From positions 30,569 to 94,568 of the forward strand of contig PKXY01000045.1 in NCBI GenBank assembly GCA_003132505.1: 64,000 nucleotides of DNA. The letters run 5' to 3'. A program made the translations under genes and the position numbers. Position 1 is the stretch's first letter. Each line of letters begins with the position of its first letter. Below are positions 33,219-41,346 of this stretch, piece by piece. This stretch comes from Solirubrobacterales bacterium (GTDB lineage: Bacteria; Actinomycetota; Thermoleophilia; Solirubrobacterales; Solirubrobacteraceae). The notes beneath the pieces were generated by a model that worked only from the letters and a program-made list of their open reading frames with translations, had not been told where the DNA came from and made no database searches.

Positions 33219-33689
33219 ATGGATTACCACAACTTCACCACTACCTTTACCGTCGACCAGACGGCGGAACAAGCCTTCGCTGCCATCAACGATGTTCGCG
33301 GATGGTGGTCAGGAGAAATCGACGGTCGCACCGACAAACTCAACGACGAGTTCACCTATCGTTACGAGGACGTTCATTATTCCAAGCAGAGGATCACCGA
33401 ATCAATTCCCGGCGAGAGAATCGTTTGGCTCGTTTTGGACAGCTACCTCAACTTCGTCGAAGACACAACCGAGTGGACGGGCACAGAAATCACTTTTGAA
33501 ATCTCGCGAAAGGGCAATCAGACCGAGATTTGCTTTAACCACGTCGGCTTGGCCGAGCATGAGTGTTTCGATGTCTGTTCAAACGCATGGGGCACCTATG
33601 TCAACGGTAGTTTGCGGAGCCTGATCACTACGGGCAAGGGGCGGCCCAACCTGAAGGAAAAAGCGGAGGCTGGAAAGGCGTCTGTCTGA
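33219..33689 (+). CDS. SRPBCC (AHSA1/START-like) protein, low-GC gene
   Basis: 156 residues from ATG 33219 (GGAGAG upstream; the ORF track start is 33 codons too long). The pattern FTTTFTVDQTAEQAFAAINDVRGWWSG, VHYSKQRITESIPGERIVWLVLDSYLNFVEDTTEWTGTEITFEI and TEICFNHVGL is typical of SRPBCC proteins of the AHSA1 type, helix-grip folds that bind hydrophobic ligands. Base composition is strikingly different from its neighbours: about 52 percent GC in the first 60 bases, with AAT, TTT, CAT and AAA codons that are rare elsewhere here. Probably acquired horizontally from a lower-GC bacterium. No function known. Confidence 0.88.
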   Translation: MDYHNFTTTFTVDQTAEQAFAAINDVRGWWSGEIDGRTDKLNDEFTYRYEDVHYSKQRITESIPGERIVWLVLDSYLNFVEDTTEWTGTEITFEISRKGNQTEICFNHVGLAEHECFDVCSNAWGTYVNGSLRSLITTGKGRPNLKEKAEAGKASV

Positions 33690-33748
33690 GTGAGCGCACC
33701 AGTTGGCGAGCGCGAATGCGAGCGTGTAGCCGGCGCTGAGCGATCGGT

Positions 33749-33765
33749 CGAAAGAGCGGCTTTCG
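33749..33765. terminator. Weak hairpin between SRPBCC and beta-helix genes
   Basis: CGAAAG and CTTTCG pair around AGCGG in the 79-base gap between convergent genes. Only six pairs, no U tract. Confidence 0.25.
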
Positions 33766-33768
33766 CTA

Positions 33769-34830
33769 TCACACGGCGGAGGCGGTGATCGTTGGGCTGT
33801 GCGCGCCGAGGAAGAAGATCCCGGGAAGGCCCGCGGTCTGGAACCCAGCGTTGCGATTTCGTCTGAGGCTGCTCGATGTGATCGCCATCGTTCCCGTGCG
33901 GTCGTCACTGACGAAGAAGATCGCCCCGCCGCCCTCGTTGGCATGGTTGCCCACGAACAGGCTGCCACCAATCGAGAGCGTCATGGCATCGCCATCGTTG
34001 TAGATGGCGCCACCGCTGCCGCCGCCCGGCGTGCCCGCCTGGGCCGGGTTGGCGCCCGTGCCGATAGCCCGGTTATCCAAGAAACGGCTGTCCAGCACGG
34101 TCCACGAGACGCCAATGCTGCTCAGCGCGCCGCCGTTGCTGCACGCATTTCGCTTGAAGCGGCTATCCACCACATACACGGGAAGGCCGTCGTATTGCGA
34201 CAGCGCTCGGACGGCTCCGCCTCCGATATCCGGTCCATCAGGGTCGCAGCGGTTGTCGCTGAACGTCGTGTTGACTATCCGCAGTCGGCCGCCGCGGGCG
34301 AAGATCGCGCCGCCGCCACCGCCATCGAAGCTCTCGCCGGTCGAGTTGCCGTCCTCGAACGTCAGGTTCTGGACGACCAGCTTGGGGGAGGACTGATCCT
34401 GACAGTGCGGCGTGGTCCAGACCTGCGCCGGATCGCAAGTGTCCATGTAGAGGATCCGCCGGTGGCCCTCGCCGCTGAGCGTCACCAGCCCGCCTCCGTC
34501 GAGCACGACCCGCGAACTGGTGTTCATCACCTTGGCGGTCGCGCTCATCCTGATCGTGACCGGATTGGGCCCGCACGAGAATCGGATGATCCCGCCGGCT
34601 CGCACCGCGGCGACCACCGCCGCAGAGCTGCAGCTGGCCGCAGTCCCGTGCCCCACGACATGCGTCGGATGCGATGTCTCCACCGGGCCCGCGTCGACGG
34701 GTACGGGCACGAAGCGTACGCCGGGGAGTGGCGTTGACGTGGCCGAGCTTGCCGCGGGCACGACGCTGGCGCCCACAACCGCAACGCAGAAGCAGAAGCA
34801 GCAGCAGAGGAAGGTCATCCGTCGTCGCAT
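33769..34830 (-). CDS. Secreted right-handed beta-helix (polymorphic-membrane-protein-like) protein
   Basis: 353 residues. The signal peptide has an odd run of cysteines and phenylalanines (FLCCCFCFCVAVVGASVVPAASSA). The mature part has repeated turns of the parallel beta-helix type: LVVQNLTFEDGNSTGES, GGGGGAIFARGGRLRIVNTTFSDNRC, GGAVRAL, VVDSRFKRNACSNGGALSS, GGAIYNDGD, GGGAIFFVSDDRTG. The G-G-A-I/L and F-x-x-N repeats match Pmp/DUF1565-like surface proteins. Several cysteines in the first third may form disulfides. Role unknown, adhesion or polysaccharide binding are possible. Confidence 0.8.
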   Translation of the reverse strand: MRRRMTFLCCCFCFCVAVVGASVVPAASSATSTPLPGVRFVPVPVDAGPVETSHPTHVVGHGTAASCSSAAVVAAVRAGGIIRFSCGPNPVTIRMSATAKVMNTSSRVVLDGGGLVTLSGEGHRRILYMDTCDPAQVWTTPHCQDQSSPKLVVQNLTFEDGNSTGESFDGGGGGAIFARGGRLRIVNTTFSDNRCDPDGPDIGGGAVRALSQYDGLPVYVVDSRFKRNACSNGGALSSIGVSWTVLDSRFLDNRAIGTGANPAQAGTPGGGSGGAIYNDGDAMTLSIGGSLFVGNHANEGGGAIFFVSDDRTGTMAITSSSLRRNRNAGFQTAGLPGIFFLGAHSPTITASAV

Positions 34831-35084
34831 CGCCCAAAGCGTAGGTCGCGCCGATTAGCGGACGCCGACACTTGACACCGTTGCGGCCGAATGGTCGAGC
34901 GCCACGGCTGGGCACCGACCGAACGTCGGGCAGCCAGCAGCGCGCCGATAGAGCCTTCACCGCTCCCCGCTCTCGCCCAGGTCCGGGAGGGCAATCCGCG
35001 CGAGCACCAACTCGCGGTCAGCGGAGTCGGGTGAGCGGACCGCCGCTGCAGGCCTGCGGTTCCTCTGGTGGAAGCCGTGAAACA

Positions 35085-35603
35085 ATGTCGGGGGTACGGA
35101 TGCGCATCGACGCAACGCTTACTGACGCCGGAATCGGTGACCGAAAGGGCGCGGGTTCACGGCCGCTGACGAGCGTTCTAGTGCTTTTCGAGTCAACTCC
35201 AAGCGGCGTAGCCGCGCTCCAGGAGGCGGCTGAGCTGGCCGACGAGGGCACCGATCTGTCGGTCGTTACGCTCGCGCCACAGAGCGTCGATTCGCGGTGC
35301 TGCGCTCGCGGACCATCTGTCGAGGTCGTCAACTGCGTTGTCCGCGACGCGGCCGAGGACGACCTCCGCGAGGCACGGCAGATTCTCGGCGATACAGGCA
35401 CACGGACGACATTCACGAGTCTCGTAGGAAATCGCGAGCCGCCGCTAACAAAATGGGCCGCGGCGAACGCATTCGATCTCATCGTTCTTCCCGCACGCCG
35501 GTTCTCGGTTGGCGGCCATCCTCTCGCACGCAAGTTGCGGCGCGCGACGACAGCCGAGGTCCGGCTCATCGGGAAACCCAACCGGGCAGTAGGCAAGCGC
35601 TAA
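35085..35603 (+). CDS. Universal-stress-protein-like protein
   Basis: 172 residues from ATG 35085; ATG 35100, with GGGGG closer by, is an alternative. The core LTSVLVLFESTPSGVAALQEAAELADEGTDLSVVTLAP and AAEDDLREARQILG ... FDLIVLPARRFSVGGHPLARKLRRATTAEVRLI follows the Usp alpha/beta fold: strand 1, helix 1, strand 2, the D-L-I-V-L strand and G-x9-G-like end (GGHPLARKLRRATTAEV). The exact ATP-binding G-2x-G-9x-G motif is incomplete, so ligand binding is uncertain. Stands alone. Confidence 0.68.
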   Translation: MSGVRMRIDATLTDAGIGDRKGAGSRPLTSVLVLFESTPSGVAALQEAAELADEGTDLSVVTLAPQSVDSRCCARGPSVEVVNCVVRDAAEDDLREARQILGDTGTRTTFTSLVGNREPPLTKWAAANAFDLIVLPARRFSVGGHPLARKLRRATTAEVRLIGKPNRAVGKR

Positions 35604-35663
35604 ACGCGCAAATCCAAGCGGCCGCGAATGTCGGGCGTTCGCACGACAGTGTCCGGGCCACCT

Positions 35664-36560
35664 CTACGGTTCACGGTGTTGCGCGGCGCTACGAGCCAGT
35701 TCAATGGCGCCGAGGACCCCAGCTCGGTCGCCCAAGGTCGGGGGCACGACGTAGCGGTCGATCGCGCCCGCCTGCTTCAGGTCCGGTGCGTCGAAGTAGC
35801 CGGCCAGCAGCTCGCGCAGCCGATGCCTGACGAGCGGAAGCAGGGAGGATTGTTTCGGAACGCCGCCGCCGATGATGATTCGCTGCGGCGACAGTGTGCA
35901 GATCACGTTCATCAGCCCGAGGGCGAGGTACTCGCTTTCGAGCTTCCAGACCTCGGCTTTGTCCGCAAGCTCTTGACCGGGGCGACCCCAGCGCTGGCGT
36001 ATTGCTTCACCGGACGCGAGACCTTCCAAGCAGTCTCCGTGATAGGGACACGCTCCGTCGAAGGGATCTCGGGCCTGGTCGTGCGGGATCCGCATATGGC
36101 CAATTTCCGGGTGGAGCAGTCCGTGGAGCACTTCGCCATTGACCATCGCTCCGCCGCCGATGCCGGTGCCGACGGTGATGTAGCAGAACGTCTTGAGGGC
36201 GACCGCTGCACCCCATCGCAATTCAGCAAGGGCGCTGGCGTTGACATCTGTATCGAGCGCCACGGGGACGTCAAGTGCGCTGCGCAGTGCTGCCACGACG
36301 TTGGTTCGCGCCCAGCCCGGCTTCGGGGTCGTCGTGATCTGTCCCCAAGTTGGCGATGCGCGGTGGACGTCAATTGGGCCGAACGAGCCTACGCCCACGC
36401 CGCCGAGGGCTCTGCCGTTCCGGAAGAACTGCGCAGCCAACGCGATCGTTTCTTCGGGCGTGGTTGTGGGAAACGTCTCTGACTCGAGCAGCTCGCCGTG
36501 ACCGTCGCCGATGCCGCAGACCCATTTGGTGCCTCCTGCTTCAATGCCTCCGTAGATCAC
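35664..36560 (-). CDS. ROK-family sugar kinase (fructokinase-type)
   Basis: 298 residues with a GTG start. The N-terminal phosphate motif is YGGIEAGGTKWVCGIG, the catalytic region VALDTDVNASALAELRWGAA with the Asp, and TVGTGIGGGAMVNGEVLHGLLHPEIGHMRI. The zinc site H-x-C-x-x-H-x-D-C-x-E is seen as GACPYHGDCLEGLASG. These match bacterial ROK fructokinases (ScrK/Mak/GmuE type) that phosphorylate fructose or mannose with ATP. No sugar transporter is adjacent. Confidence 0.88.
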   Translation of the reverse strand: MIYGGIEAGGTKWVCGIGDGHGELLESETFPTTTPEETIALAAQFFRNGRALGGVGVGSFGPIDVHRASPTWGQITTTPKPGWARTNVVAALRSALDVPVALDTDVNASALAELRWGAAVALKTFCYITVGTGIGGGAMVNGEVLHGLLHPEIGHMRIPHDQARDPFDGACPYHGDCLEGLASGEAIRQRWGRPGQELADKAEVWKLESEYLALGLMNVICTLSPQRIIIGGGVPKQSSLLPLVRHRLRELLAGYFDAPDLKQAGAIDRYVVPPTLGDRAGVLGAIELARSAAQHREP

Positions 36561-36669
36561 GAGACTGGCGCCCGAGCGCCGCAGGACTCGCGGATAATCA
36601 GGTCGGCGGGCAGCACAACGACCCTGCGTCGTTCATCGACTCGTCCGGCCAGACGATCGAGCAGGATCG

Positions 36670-37170
36670 TTACTCTTCGTCGTCGAGGGGGCAGCAGCGT
36701 GGGTCGTTCTGCGTGGCGAGCGCCGCTAGCATCGTGTGCAGTGCCTCACGGTTCGCCGAGTCAAGGGGCGCGAAGAACTCACCCTCAAGCTGGCTGATGA
36801 TCGCGCGGACTCGGGCAAGTTCCTTTCGGCCGCTGTTGGTGATGCTGACGACGTGGCGGCGGCGGTCTTGGGGGTCTCGCTGTCGCTCAACCATGTCGCG
36901 CTCCTCGAGTGAGTCGAGCAGCGCGACGAGCCGGCTGGGATCGAGCGTCAGCGCGTCGGCGATCGTCGCCTGTGTCTCGCGTGACCCCTCGCCGAGGATC
37001 GCGAGAACGCTGTAGTCGTAGAGCTCGAAACCGGATGCCTCTGCCCGCTCGGTGGCCTGGAGCTTGAACGCTAAACCGAGTCGCGCCAGCAGGTAGCCGC
37101 TGCTGTTCGCGAGCTCTCTAGCCACCAGCTGAACTGGACGAGACGTGTCGGCGGTGGCAAGTTCGTTCAT
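36670..37170 (-). CDS. MarR-family transcriptional regulator of the adjacent exporter
   Basis: 166 residues if started at ATG 37170; I prefer it over ATG 37197 because TACACT ends nine bases before it. Winged helix: FELYDYSVLAILGEGSRETQATIADALTLDPSRLVALLDSLEERDMVERQRDPQDRRRHVVSITNSGRKEL, with the classical D-x-R-D-R-R wing. C-terminal residues include CC (DPRCCPLDDEE). Divergent from an MFS drug exporter, with the inverted repeat ATCGTTG-N7-CAACGAT between them, a typical drug-responsive repressor arrangement. Confidence 0.9.
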   Translation of the reverse strand: MNELATADTSRPVQLVARELANSSGYLLARLGLAFKLQATERAEASGFELYDYSVLAILGEGSRETQATIADALTLDPSRLVALLDSLEERDMVERQRDPQDRRRHVVSITNSGRKELARVRAIISQLEGEFFAPLDSANREALHTMLAALATQNDPRCCPLDDEE

Positions 37171-37179
37171 ATCAGCACA

Positions 37180-37185
37180 AGTGTA
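37180..37185 (-). promoter_or_regulatory. -10 element (TACACT) of marR
   Basis: TANNNT box nine bases before ATG 37170 on the minus strand, implying a transcript that starts within three bases of the start codon. Confidence 0.45.
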
Positions 37186-37208
37186 CCGTACGAGCATCGG
37201 CGCGTGCT

Positions 37209-37229
37209 ATCGTTGCAGCTATCAACGAT
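37209..37229. promoter_or_regulatory. MarR operator ATCGTTG-N7-CAACGAT
   Basis: Perfect seven-base arms separated by seven bases, between the divergent marR and exporter genes. It overlaps TATCGT (37208-37213), a possible -10 for the exporter, so bound MarR would block its transcription. Confidence 0.65.
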
Positions 37230-37244
37230 TTGGAGGCGCAAGCG

Positions 37245-38741
37245 ATGTCGACAGAAACTGTTTCACAGGCCTCGGATACTGCGGGCGATCGCCGCCGCTG
37301 GATAGTGCTCGCGCTGATCGTGACAGCCCAGTTCATGGTGGTGCTCGATATCGCCATCGTCAACGTCGCGCTGCCGTCGATCAAGACCGACCTGCACTTC
37401 TCCCAGGTCAGCCTCCAATGGGTGATCACGGCGTACTCGATCCTTTTCGGTGGCGTGCTCATGCTGGGTGGGCGGCTCGCCGATCTGCTCGGCCGCCGGC
37501 GCCTGTTCGTGATCGGACTCGGCATCTTCACCGCCAGCTCGCTGCTCGACGGCCTCGCATGGTCAGAGGGCTCGCTGATCGCGTTCCGCACGCTACAGGG
37601 CCTCGGCGCCGCGTTGCTCTCGCCGGCGGCGCTGTCGATCCTGACCACAACCTTCGAGGAGGGCCGCGAACGCAATCTCGCGCTCGGCATCTGGGGTGCG
37701 GTCTCGGGCAGTGGGGGCGCCGCAGGCGTGCTGCTCGGTGGTGCGCTGACGAGCGGCCTGGGCTGGTCGTGGATCTTCTTTATCAACGTGCCCGTCGGTA
37801 TCGCCGTGATCGCGTCGACCCCGTTCCTGCTACGCGAGAGCCGCGCCGACCTCCACCACCGCCACTTCGACTTCGCCGGCGCCGCCTCGATCACCTCCGG
37901 TCTGATGCTGCTCGTGTACGCCATGACACGCGCCGCGCAGCACGGCTGGGCCACAACCGAGTCGATCGTGCTGCTCGCCGCGTCCGCGGCGCTGATCGGC
38001 GTCTTCTTCGCAATCGAGGCGCGCTCGCCCGCCCCGCTACTGCCGCTGCGCATCTTTAAGCTGCGGACGCTTTCGGGATCGAACCTCGGCGGCCTCGCGC
38101 TCGGCGGTGCCGTCTTCGCCGAGTTCTTCCTGCTAACGCTCTACATGCAGCAGGTGCTGCACTACTCGGCCCTGCACACCGGCGTCGCGTACATCAGCCT
38201 GACCCTGACGATCATCATCTTCTCGGTCGTCGCACAGGCGCTCGTCAACCGCGTTGGCGTGCGCTGGGTGCTCCCGACCGGACTCGTGATCTCGAGCCTC
38301 GCGCTGGTTCTGTTCGCGCAACTGCCCGTGCACGGTCACTACTTCAGCGACCTCTTCCCGGCCTTCCTGCTCAGCGGCCTGGGGCTCGCGCTGTCGTTCG
38401 TGCCGATGTCAATCGGCGGCCTCGCCGGCGTGCGACCCGCCGACGCGGGCGTGGCCTCCGGGCTGATCAACACCACCCAGCAGGTCGGCGGAGCAATCGG
38501 AGTCGCGATCGCTACAACGATCGCGACGACGCTAACCGCGCACTTCGTCAGCGCGCACACGGGCTCAAGCGCAACCGCAGGGGCCGCCCTCACCCACGGC
38601 TTCCAAGGGGCCTTCTACGTCCTCGCCGGTATCGCAGCAGCGGGCGCCCTGTTCTCCGCACTCCTGCTCGAGCAGCGGCCGAGCGAGCAGACGTTCACGC
38701 TCAGCGAAGAAGCCCTACCCGAACTCGAAGCGGCAACCTAA
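37245..38741 (+). CDS. MFS drug exporter, DHA2 (EmrB/QacA) family
   Basis: 498 residues from ATG 37245, with GGAGG upstream. Fourteen predicted membrane helices. Helix 1 QFMVVLDIAIVNVALPSIKTDL is the DHA2 motif D1 (L-D-x-T-V-x-N-V-A-L-P), helix 2-3 loop GGRLADLLGRRRLF is the MFS motif A, and GAVSGSGGAAGVLLGGALTSGLGWSWIFFINVPVG is motif C of antiporters. It would export lipophilic compounds in exchange for protons, under control of the divergent MarR regulator. Confidence 0.93.
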   Translation: MSTETVSQASDTAGDRRRWIVLALIVTAQFMVVLDIAIVNVALPSIKTDLHFSQVSLQWVITAYSILFGGVLMLGGRLADLLGRRRLFVIGLGIFTASSLLDGLAWSEGSLIAFRTLQGLGAALLSPAALSILTTTFEEGRERNLALGIWGAVSGSGGAAGVLLGGALTSGLGWSWIFFINVPVGIAVIASTPFLLRESRADLHHRHFDFAGAASITSGLMLLVYAMTRAAQHGWATTESIVLLAASAALIGVFFAIEARSPAPLLPLRIFKLRTLSGSNLGGLALGGAVFAEFFLLTLYMQQVLHYSALHTGVAYISLTLTIIIFSVVAQALVNRVGVRWVLPTGLVISSLALVLFAQLPVHGHYFSDLFPAFLLSGLGLALSFVPMSIGGLAGVRPADAGVASGLINTTQQVGGAIGVAIATTIATTLTAHFVSAHTGSSATAGAALTHGFQGAFYVLAGIAAAGALFSALLLEQRPSEQTFTLSEEALPELEAAT

Positions 38742-38797
38742 CACCAAGACCACAAGAACATATCTGCGGGGTTCGGGAACTGTTTCGGGACCGGAGA

Positions 38798-38817
38798 CCG
38801 TCGCTTTTACTCGACGG
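38798..38817. terminator. Weak hairpin after the MFS gene
   Basis: CCGTCG and CGACGG pair around CTTTTACT, 57 bases after the exporter stop and before the convergent CDF gene. Six pairs only. Nothing else notable in this 153-base gap. Confidence 0.3.
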
Positions 38818-38894
38818 AGTCGTGTGTTGGGGGAACGTCGTCGCGCGCCGAGGGCGGGTGGGGCTGCTGCCGGCCCACTGCGCTGCGCCGTCGC

Positions 38895-39836
38895 CTACCG
38901 AGCGTTGACTGTCGCGCTTGGCTCGATCGCGATCAGGTTGTTGGCTTGATTTTCGACTTGGAGCGTGGTGTGGTCTAGGGCGAACTGCTGGTGGAGGAGC
39001 TGTTCGAGGTCTCGCCTGACGGCGTGGCAGTCGGTCTGTGTGCCGACGAGGACGTGGGCGGAGAGCGATGGAAATCCGGAGCTGACCTCCCAGACGTGGA
39101 GGTCGTGGACTTCGCTGACGCCCGGGTGGCTTGCCATCGCGCGTCCGATGAGCGTGGGGTCGAGGCCGCGGGGGGCCGCCTCCAGAAACACGCGGCCGGA
39201 GTCGCGTAGCAGCCCGTAGGCCGCCTTCAGCATGATTGCGGCGATGACGAGCGATGCGATGGCGTCGGCGCGCTTGAAGCTGGTCGTGATGATGACAAGC
39301 CCCGCGATCGCGGTAATGATGAACGCGGCGAGATCGGCGAGGATGTGCTGGAACGCGCCCTCAACGTTCATCGACCGTCGGTTGGCCTTCGAAAGCGTCG
39401 ACGTCGCGGCGAGGTTCACGACGACCCCGAGGAGGGCGACGATCAGGACCGGGGTGCCCTCGACGTTGGCCGGGTGCACGAGTCGCGTGATCGCTTCGTA
39501 AAAGATCAGCAGTGTAAGTACGAGCAGTGTCGCGCCGTTGAATTGCGCCGAGAGGATCTCCGCGCGTTTGAAGCCGTAGGTCATCGCGCCCTTCGCCGGC
39601 CGCGCTGCGAGACGAATCGCGAACAGGGACAGACCGATCGCGCCGGCGTCGGTGAGCATGTGTGCGGCGTCGGAGAGCAGCGCGAGCGAATGCACCAACG
39701 CGCCAACTACGACCTCCACCGCCATGAAGGCGATGATCAGCACGAGCGCAACGGTCAGCTTGCTCGCGTCGGCCTCCGCCGACACACCGTGAGAGTGGCC
39801 CACGTGCGCATCGTCAGATGAATGTGGTTCGGTCAC
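38895..39836 (-). CDS. Cation diffusion facilitator (CzcD/ZitB-type) metal exporter
   Basis: 313 residues from GTG 39836 (TTG 39842 is an alternative). A His-rich N-terminus (HSSDDAHVGHSHG) precedes six membrane helices. Metal-site motifs are LLSDAAHMLTDAGAI in helix 2 (H-x-x-x-D) and FQHILADLAAF in helix 5. The C-terminal cytoplasmic domain has DLHVWEVSSGFPSLSAHV and ends VENQANN. Subgroup features fit zinc/cobalt/cadmium efflux by proton antiport. It follows the CoA-transferase genes by 59 bases on the same strand, perhaps only by chance. Confidence 0.92.
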   Translation of the reverse strand: MTEPHSSDDAHVGHSHGVSAEADASKLTVALVLIIAFMAVEVVVGALVHSLALLSDAAHMLTDAGAIGLSLFAIRLAARPAKGAMTYGFKRAEILSAQFNGATLLVLTLLIFYEAITRLVHPANVEGTPVLIVALLGVVVNLAATSTLSKANRRSMNVEGAFQHILADLAAFIITAIAGLVIITTSFKRADAIASLVIAAIMLKAAYGLLRDSGRVFLEAAPRGLDPTLIGRAMASHPGVSEVHDLHVWEVSSGFPSLSAHVLVGTQTDCHAVRRDLEQLLHQQFALDHTTLQVENQANNLIAIEPSATVNAR

Positions 39837-39895
39837 GTCCAATCCGGCAAGTCGTCTCGAGTTTCGCCGCTGGTACCCGGGAGGTCAGTCCAGCT

Positions 39896-40531
39896 TCAGA
39901 TCGCCAGGCTGAAGCGTGCTTCGGTCTGCTCGCGCACCTGCTCGAGCGCGACACCTTCCTGCAGTTCCACGAGCTGCATGCCGGCTGGGGTGAAGTCGAA
40001 GACGGCGAGGTCTGTGATCAGGCGGTGGACGACTTGGCGGCCGGTCAGAGGCAGCGTGCACTCGCGGCGTACTTTGCTCTCGACGGCCTTGTTGACGTGC
40101 TCCATCATCACGACAACGCGCTTGGCGCCGTTGACGAGATCCATCGCGCCGCCCATCCCCTTTACCAGCTTGCCGGGGACCATCCAGTTGGCAAGATCGC
40201 CGGCCTCGGATACCTCCATGCCGCCGAGGATCGCGAGGTCGATGTGGCCGCCGCGAATCATCGCGAACGATTCGGCGCTGTCGAAGAACGACGCTCCGGG
40301 GACAGCGGTGACCGTCTCCTTGCCGGCGTTGATCAGGTCCGCGCTCTCCTGCCCAGGCTGCGGGTAGGGCCCGATTCCGAGCAGTCCATTCTCTGATTGC
40401 AACATCACGCCTTGCAAGCCGCCTGCGTATTCGGCCAGCAGCGTCGGCAGCCCGATGCCGAGGTTGATGTTCATGCCGTCGGCGAGTTCGCGCGCGGCGC
40501 GCTTGACGATCCTGGTGCGCGCGTCGTCCAT
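39896..40531 (-). CDS. scoB: 3-oxoacid CoA-transferase subunit B
   Basis: 211 residues, the usual size. GMNINLGIGLPTLLAEY opens the fold, and the catalytic Glu is in MLQSENGLLGIGPYP. The rest, FFDSAESFAMIRGGHIDLAILGGMEVSEAGDLANWMVPGKLVKGMGGAMDLVNGAKRVVVMMEH, is nearly identical to known ScoB/AtoA/PcaJ sequences. With subunit A it moves CoA from succinyl-CoA to acetoacetate or 3-oxoadipate. The start overlaps the subunit A stop by one base (TGATG). Substrate cannot be separated between ketone-body and 3-oxoadipate use. Confidence 0.95.
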   Translation of the reverse strand: MDDARTRIVKRAARELADGMNINLGIGLPTLLAEYAGGLQGVMLQSENGLLGIGPYPQPGQESADLINAGKETVTAVPGASFFDSAESFAMIRGGHIDLAILGGMEVSEAGDLANWMVPGKLVKGMGGAMDLVNGAKRVVVMMEHVNKAVESKVRRECTLPLTGRQVVHRLITDLAVFDFTPAGMQLVELQEGVALEQVREQTEARFSLAI

Positions 40532-41238
40532 CAGGAAACACGCGCGCCTGCGAGTACTATGCGCTCGATCCGCTTCGCATAGTCGGTGCCCTTGATGATC
40601 CGCTGGACGAAGATCCCCGACGTGTGGATCTGGTTCGGGTCGAGCTCGCCAACGTCGACCAGCTCCTCGACCTCGGCGATCGTCACCTTGCCGGCCATCG
40701 CCGCGAGCGGGTTGAAGTTGCGTGCCGTGTCGCGATAGACGAGGTTGCCGAGAGGGTCGCCGCGCCAGGCTTTGACCAGCGCGAAGTCCGCTTGCAACGC
40801 GTGCTCGAGCAGGTATGTCCGCCCGCCGAAGTCGCGCGTCTCCCTGCCTTCGGCGATCGGCGTGCCAACTCCGGTCGCCGTGTAGAACGCGGGGATCCCG
40901 GCGCCGCCGGCCCGCAGGCGCTCGGCGAGCGTGCCCTGCGGCACCAGCTCAACCTCGAGCTCGCCCGACAAGTACTGCTGCTCGAAGATCTTGTTCTCGC
41001 CGACATAAGAGGAGACCATTTTGCGCAGCTGGCGGTTCGCCAGCAGGATGCCGAGGCCGAAATCGTCGACGCCGCAGTTGTTGGAGATCGCCGTCAGGTC
41101 GCGGACGCCCGCTTCATGCAGCGCGGCGATCAACTTCTCCGGAATCCCACACAGGCCGAAGCCGCCGACCGCGATCGTCGCTCCGTCGGCGATGTCCGAG
41201 ACGGCCCCGCTGAAGGAGTCGAGAACTTTGTCCCTCAC
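40531..41238 (-). CDS. scoA: 3-oxoacid CoA-transferase subunit A
   Basis: 235 residues from GTG 41238, chosen because AGGGG lies five bases upstream and family homology begins at [37 protein letters not shown]; the ORF track start is far too long and ATG 41280 would add 14 unconserved residues. G-x-G-G-F motif, [58 protein letters not shown] and [23 protein letters not shown] are all characteristic. Forms the heteromeric CoA-transferase with the downstream gene. Confidence 0.94.
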   Translation of the reverse strand: MRDKVLDSFSGAVSDIADGATIAVGGFGLCGIPEKLIAALHEAGVRDLTAISNNCGVDDFGLGILLANRQLRKMVSSYVGENKIFEQQYLSGELEVELVPQGTLAERLRAGGAGIPAFYTATGVGTPIAEGRETRDFGGRTYLLEHALQADFALVKAWRGDPLGNLVYRDTARNFNPLAAMAGKVTIAEVEELVDVGELDPNQIHTSGIFVQRIIKGTDYAKRIERIVLAGARVS

Positions 41239-41346
41239 AGACACCCCTACGAGCGAGAGTAGCTCTCGCTTTTGTCCCATGGTCGCGTTTCGTTCAAGCG
41301 GTGGGCATACACTTGCGTCATCGTACGCGCACGCCTTAGCCACCAC

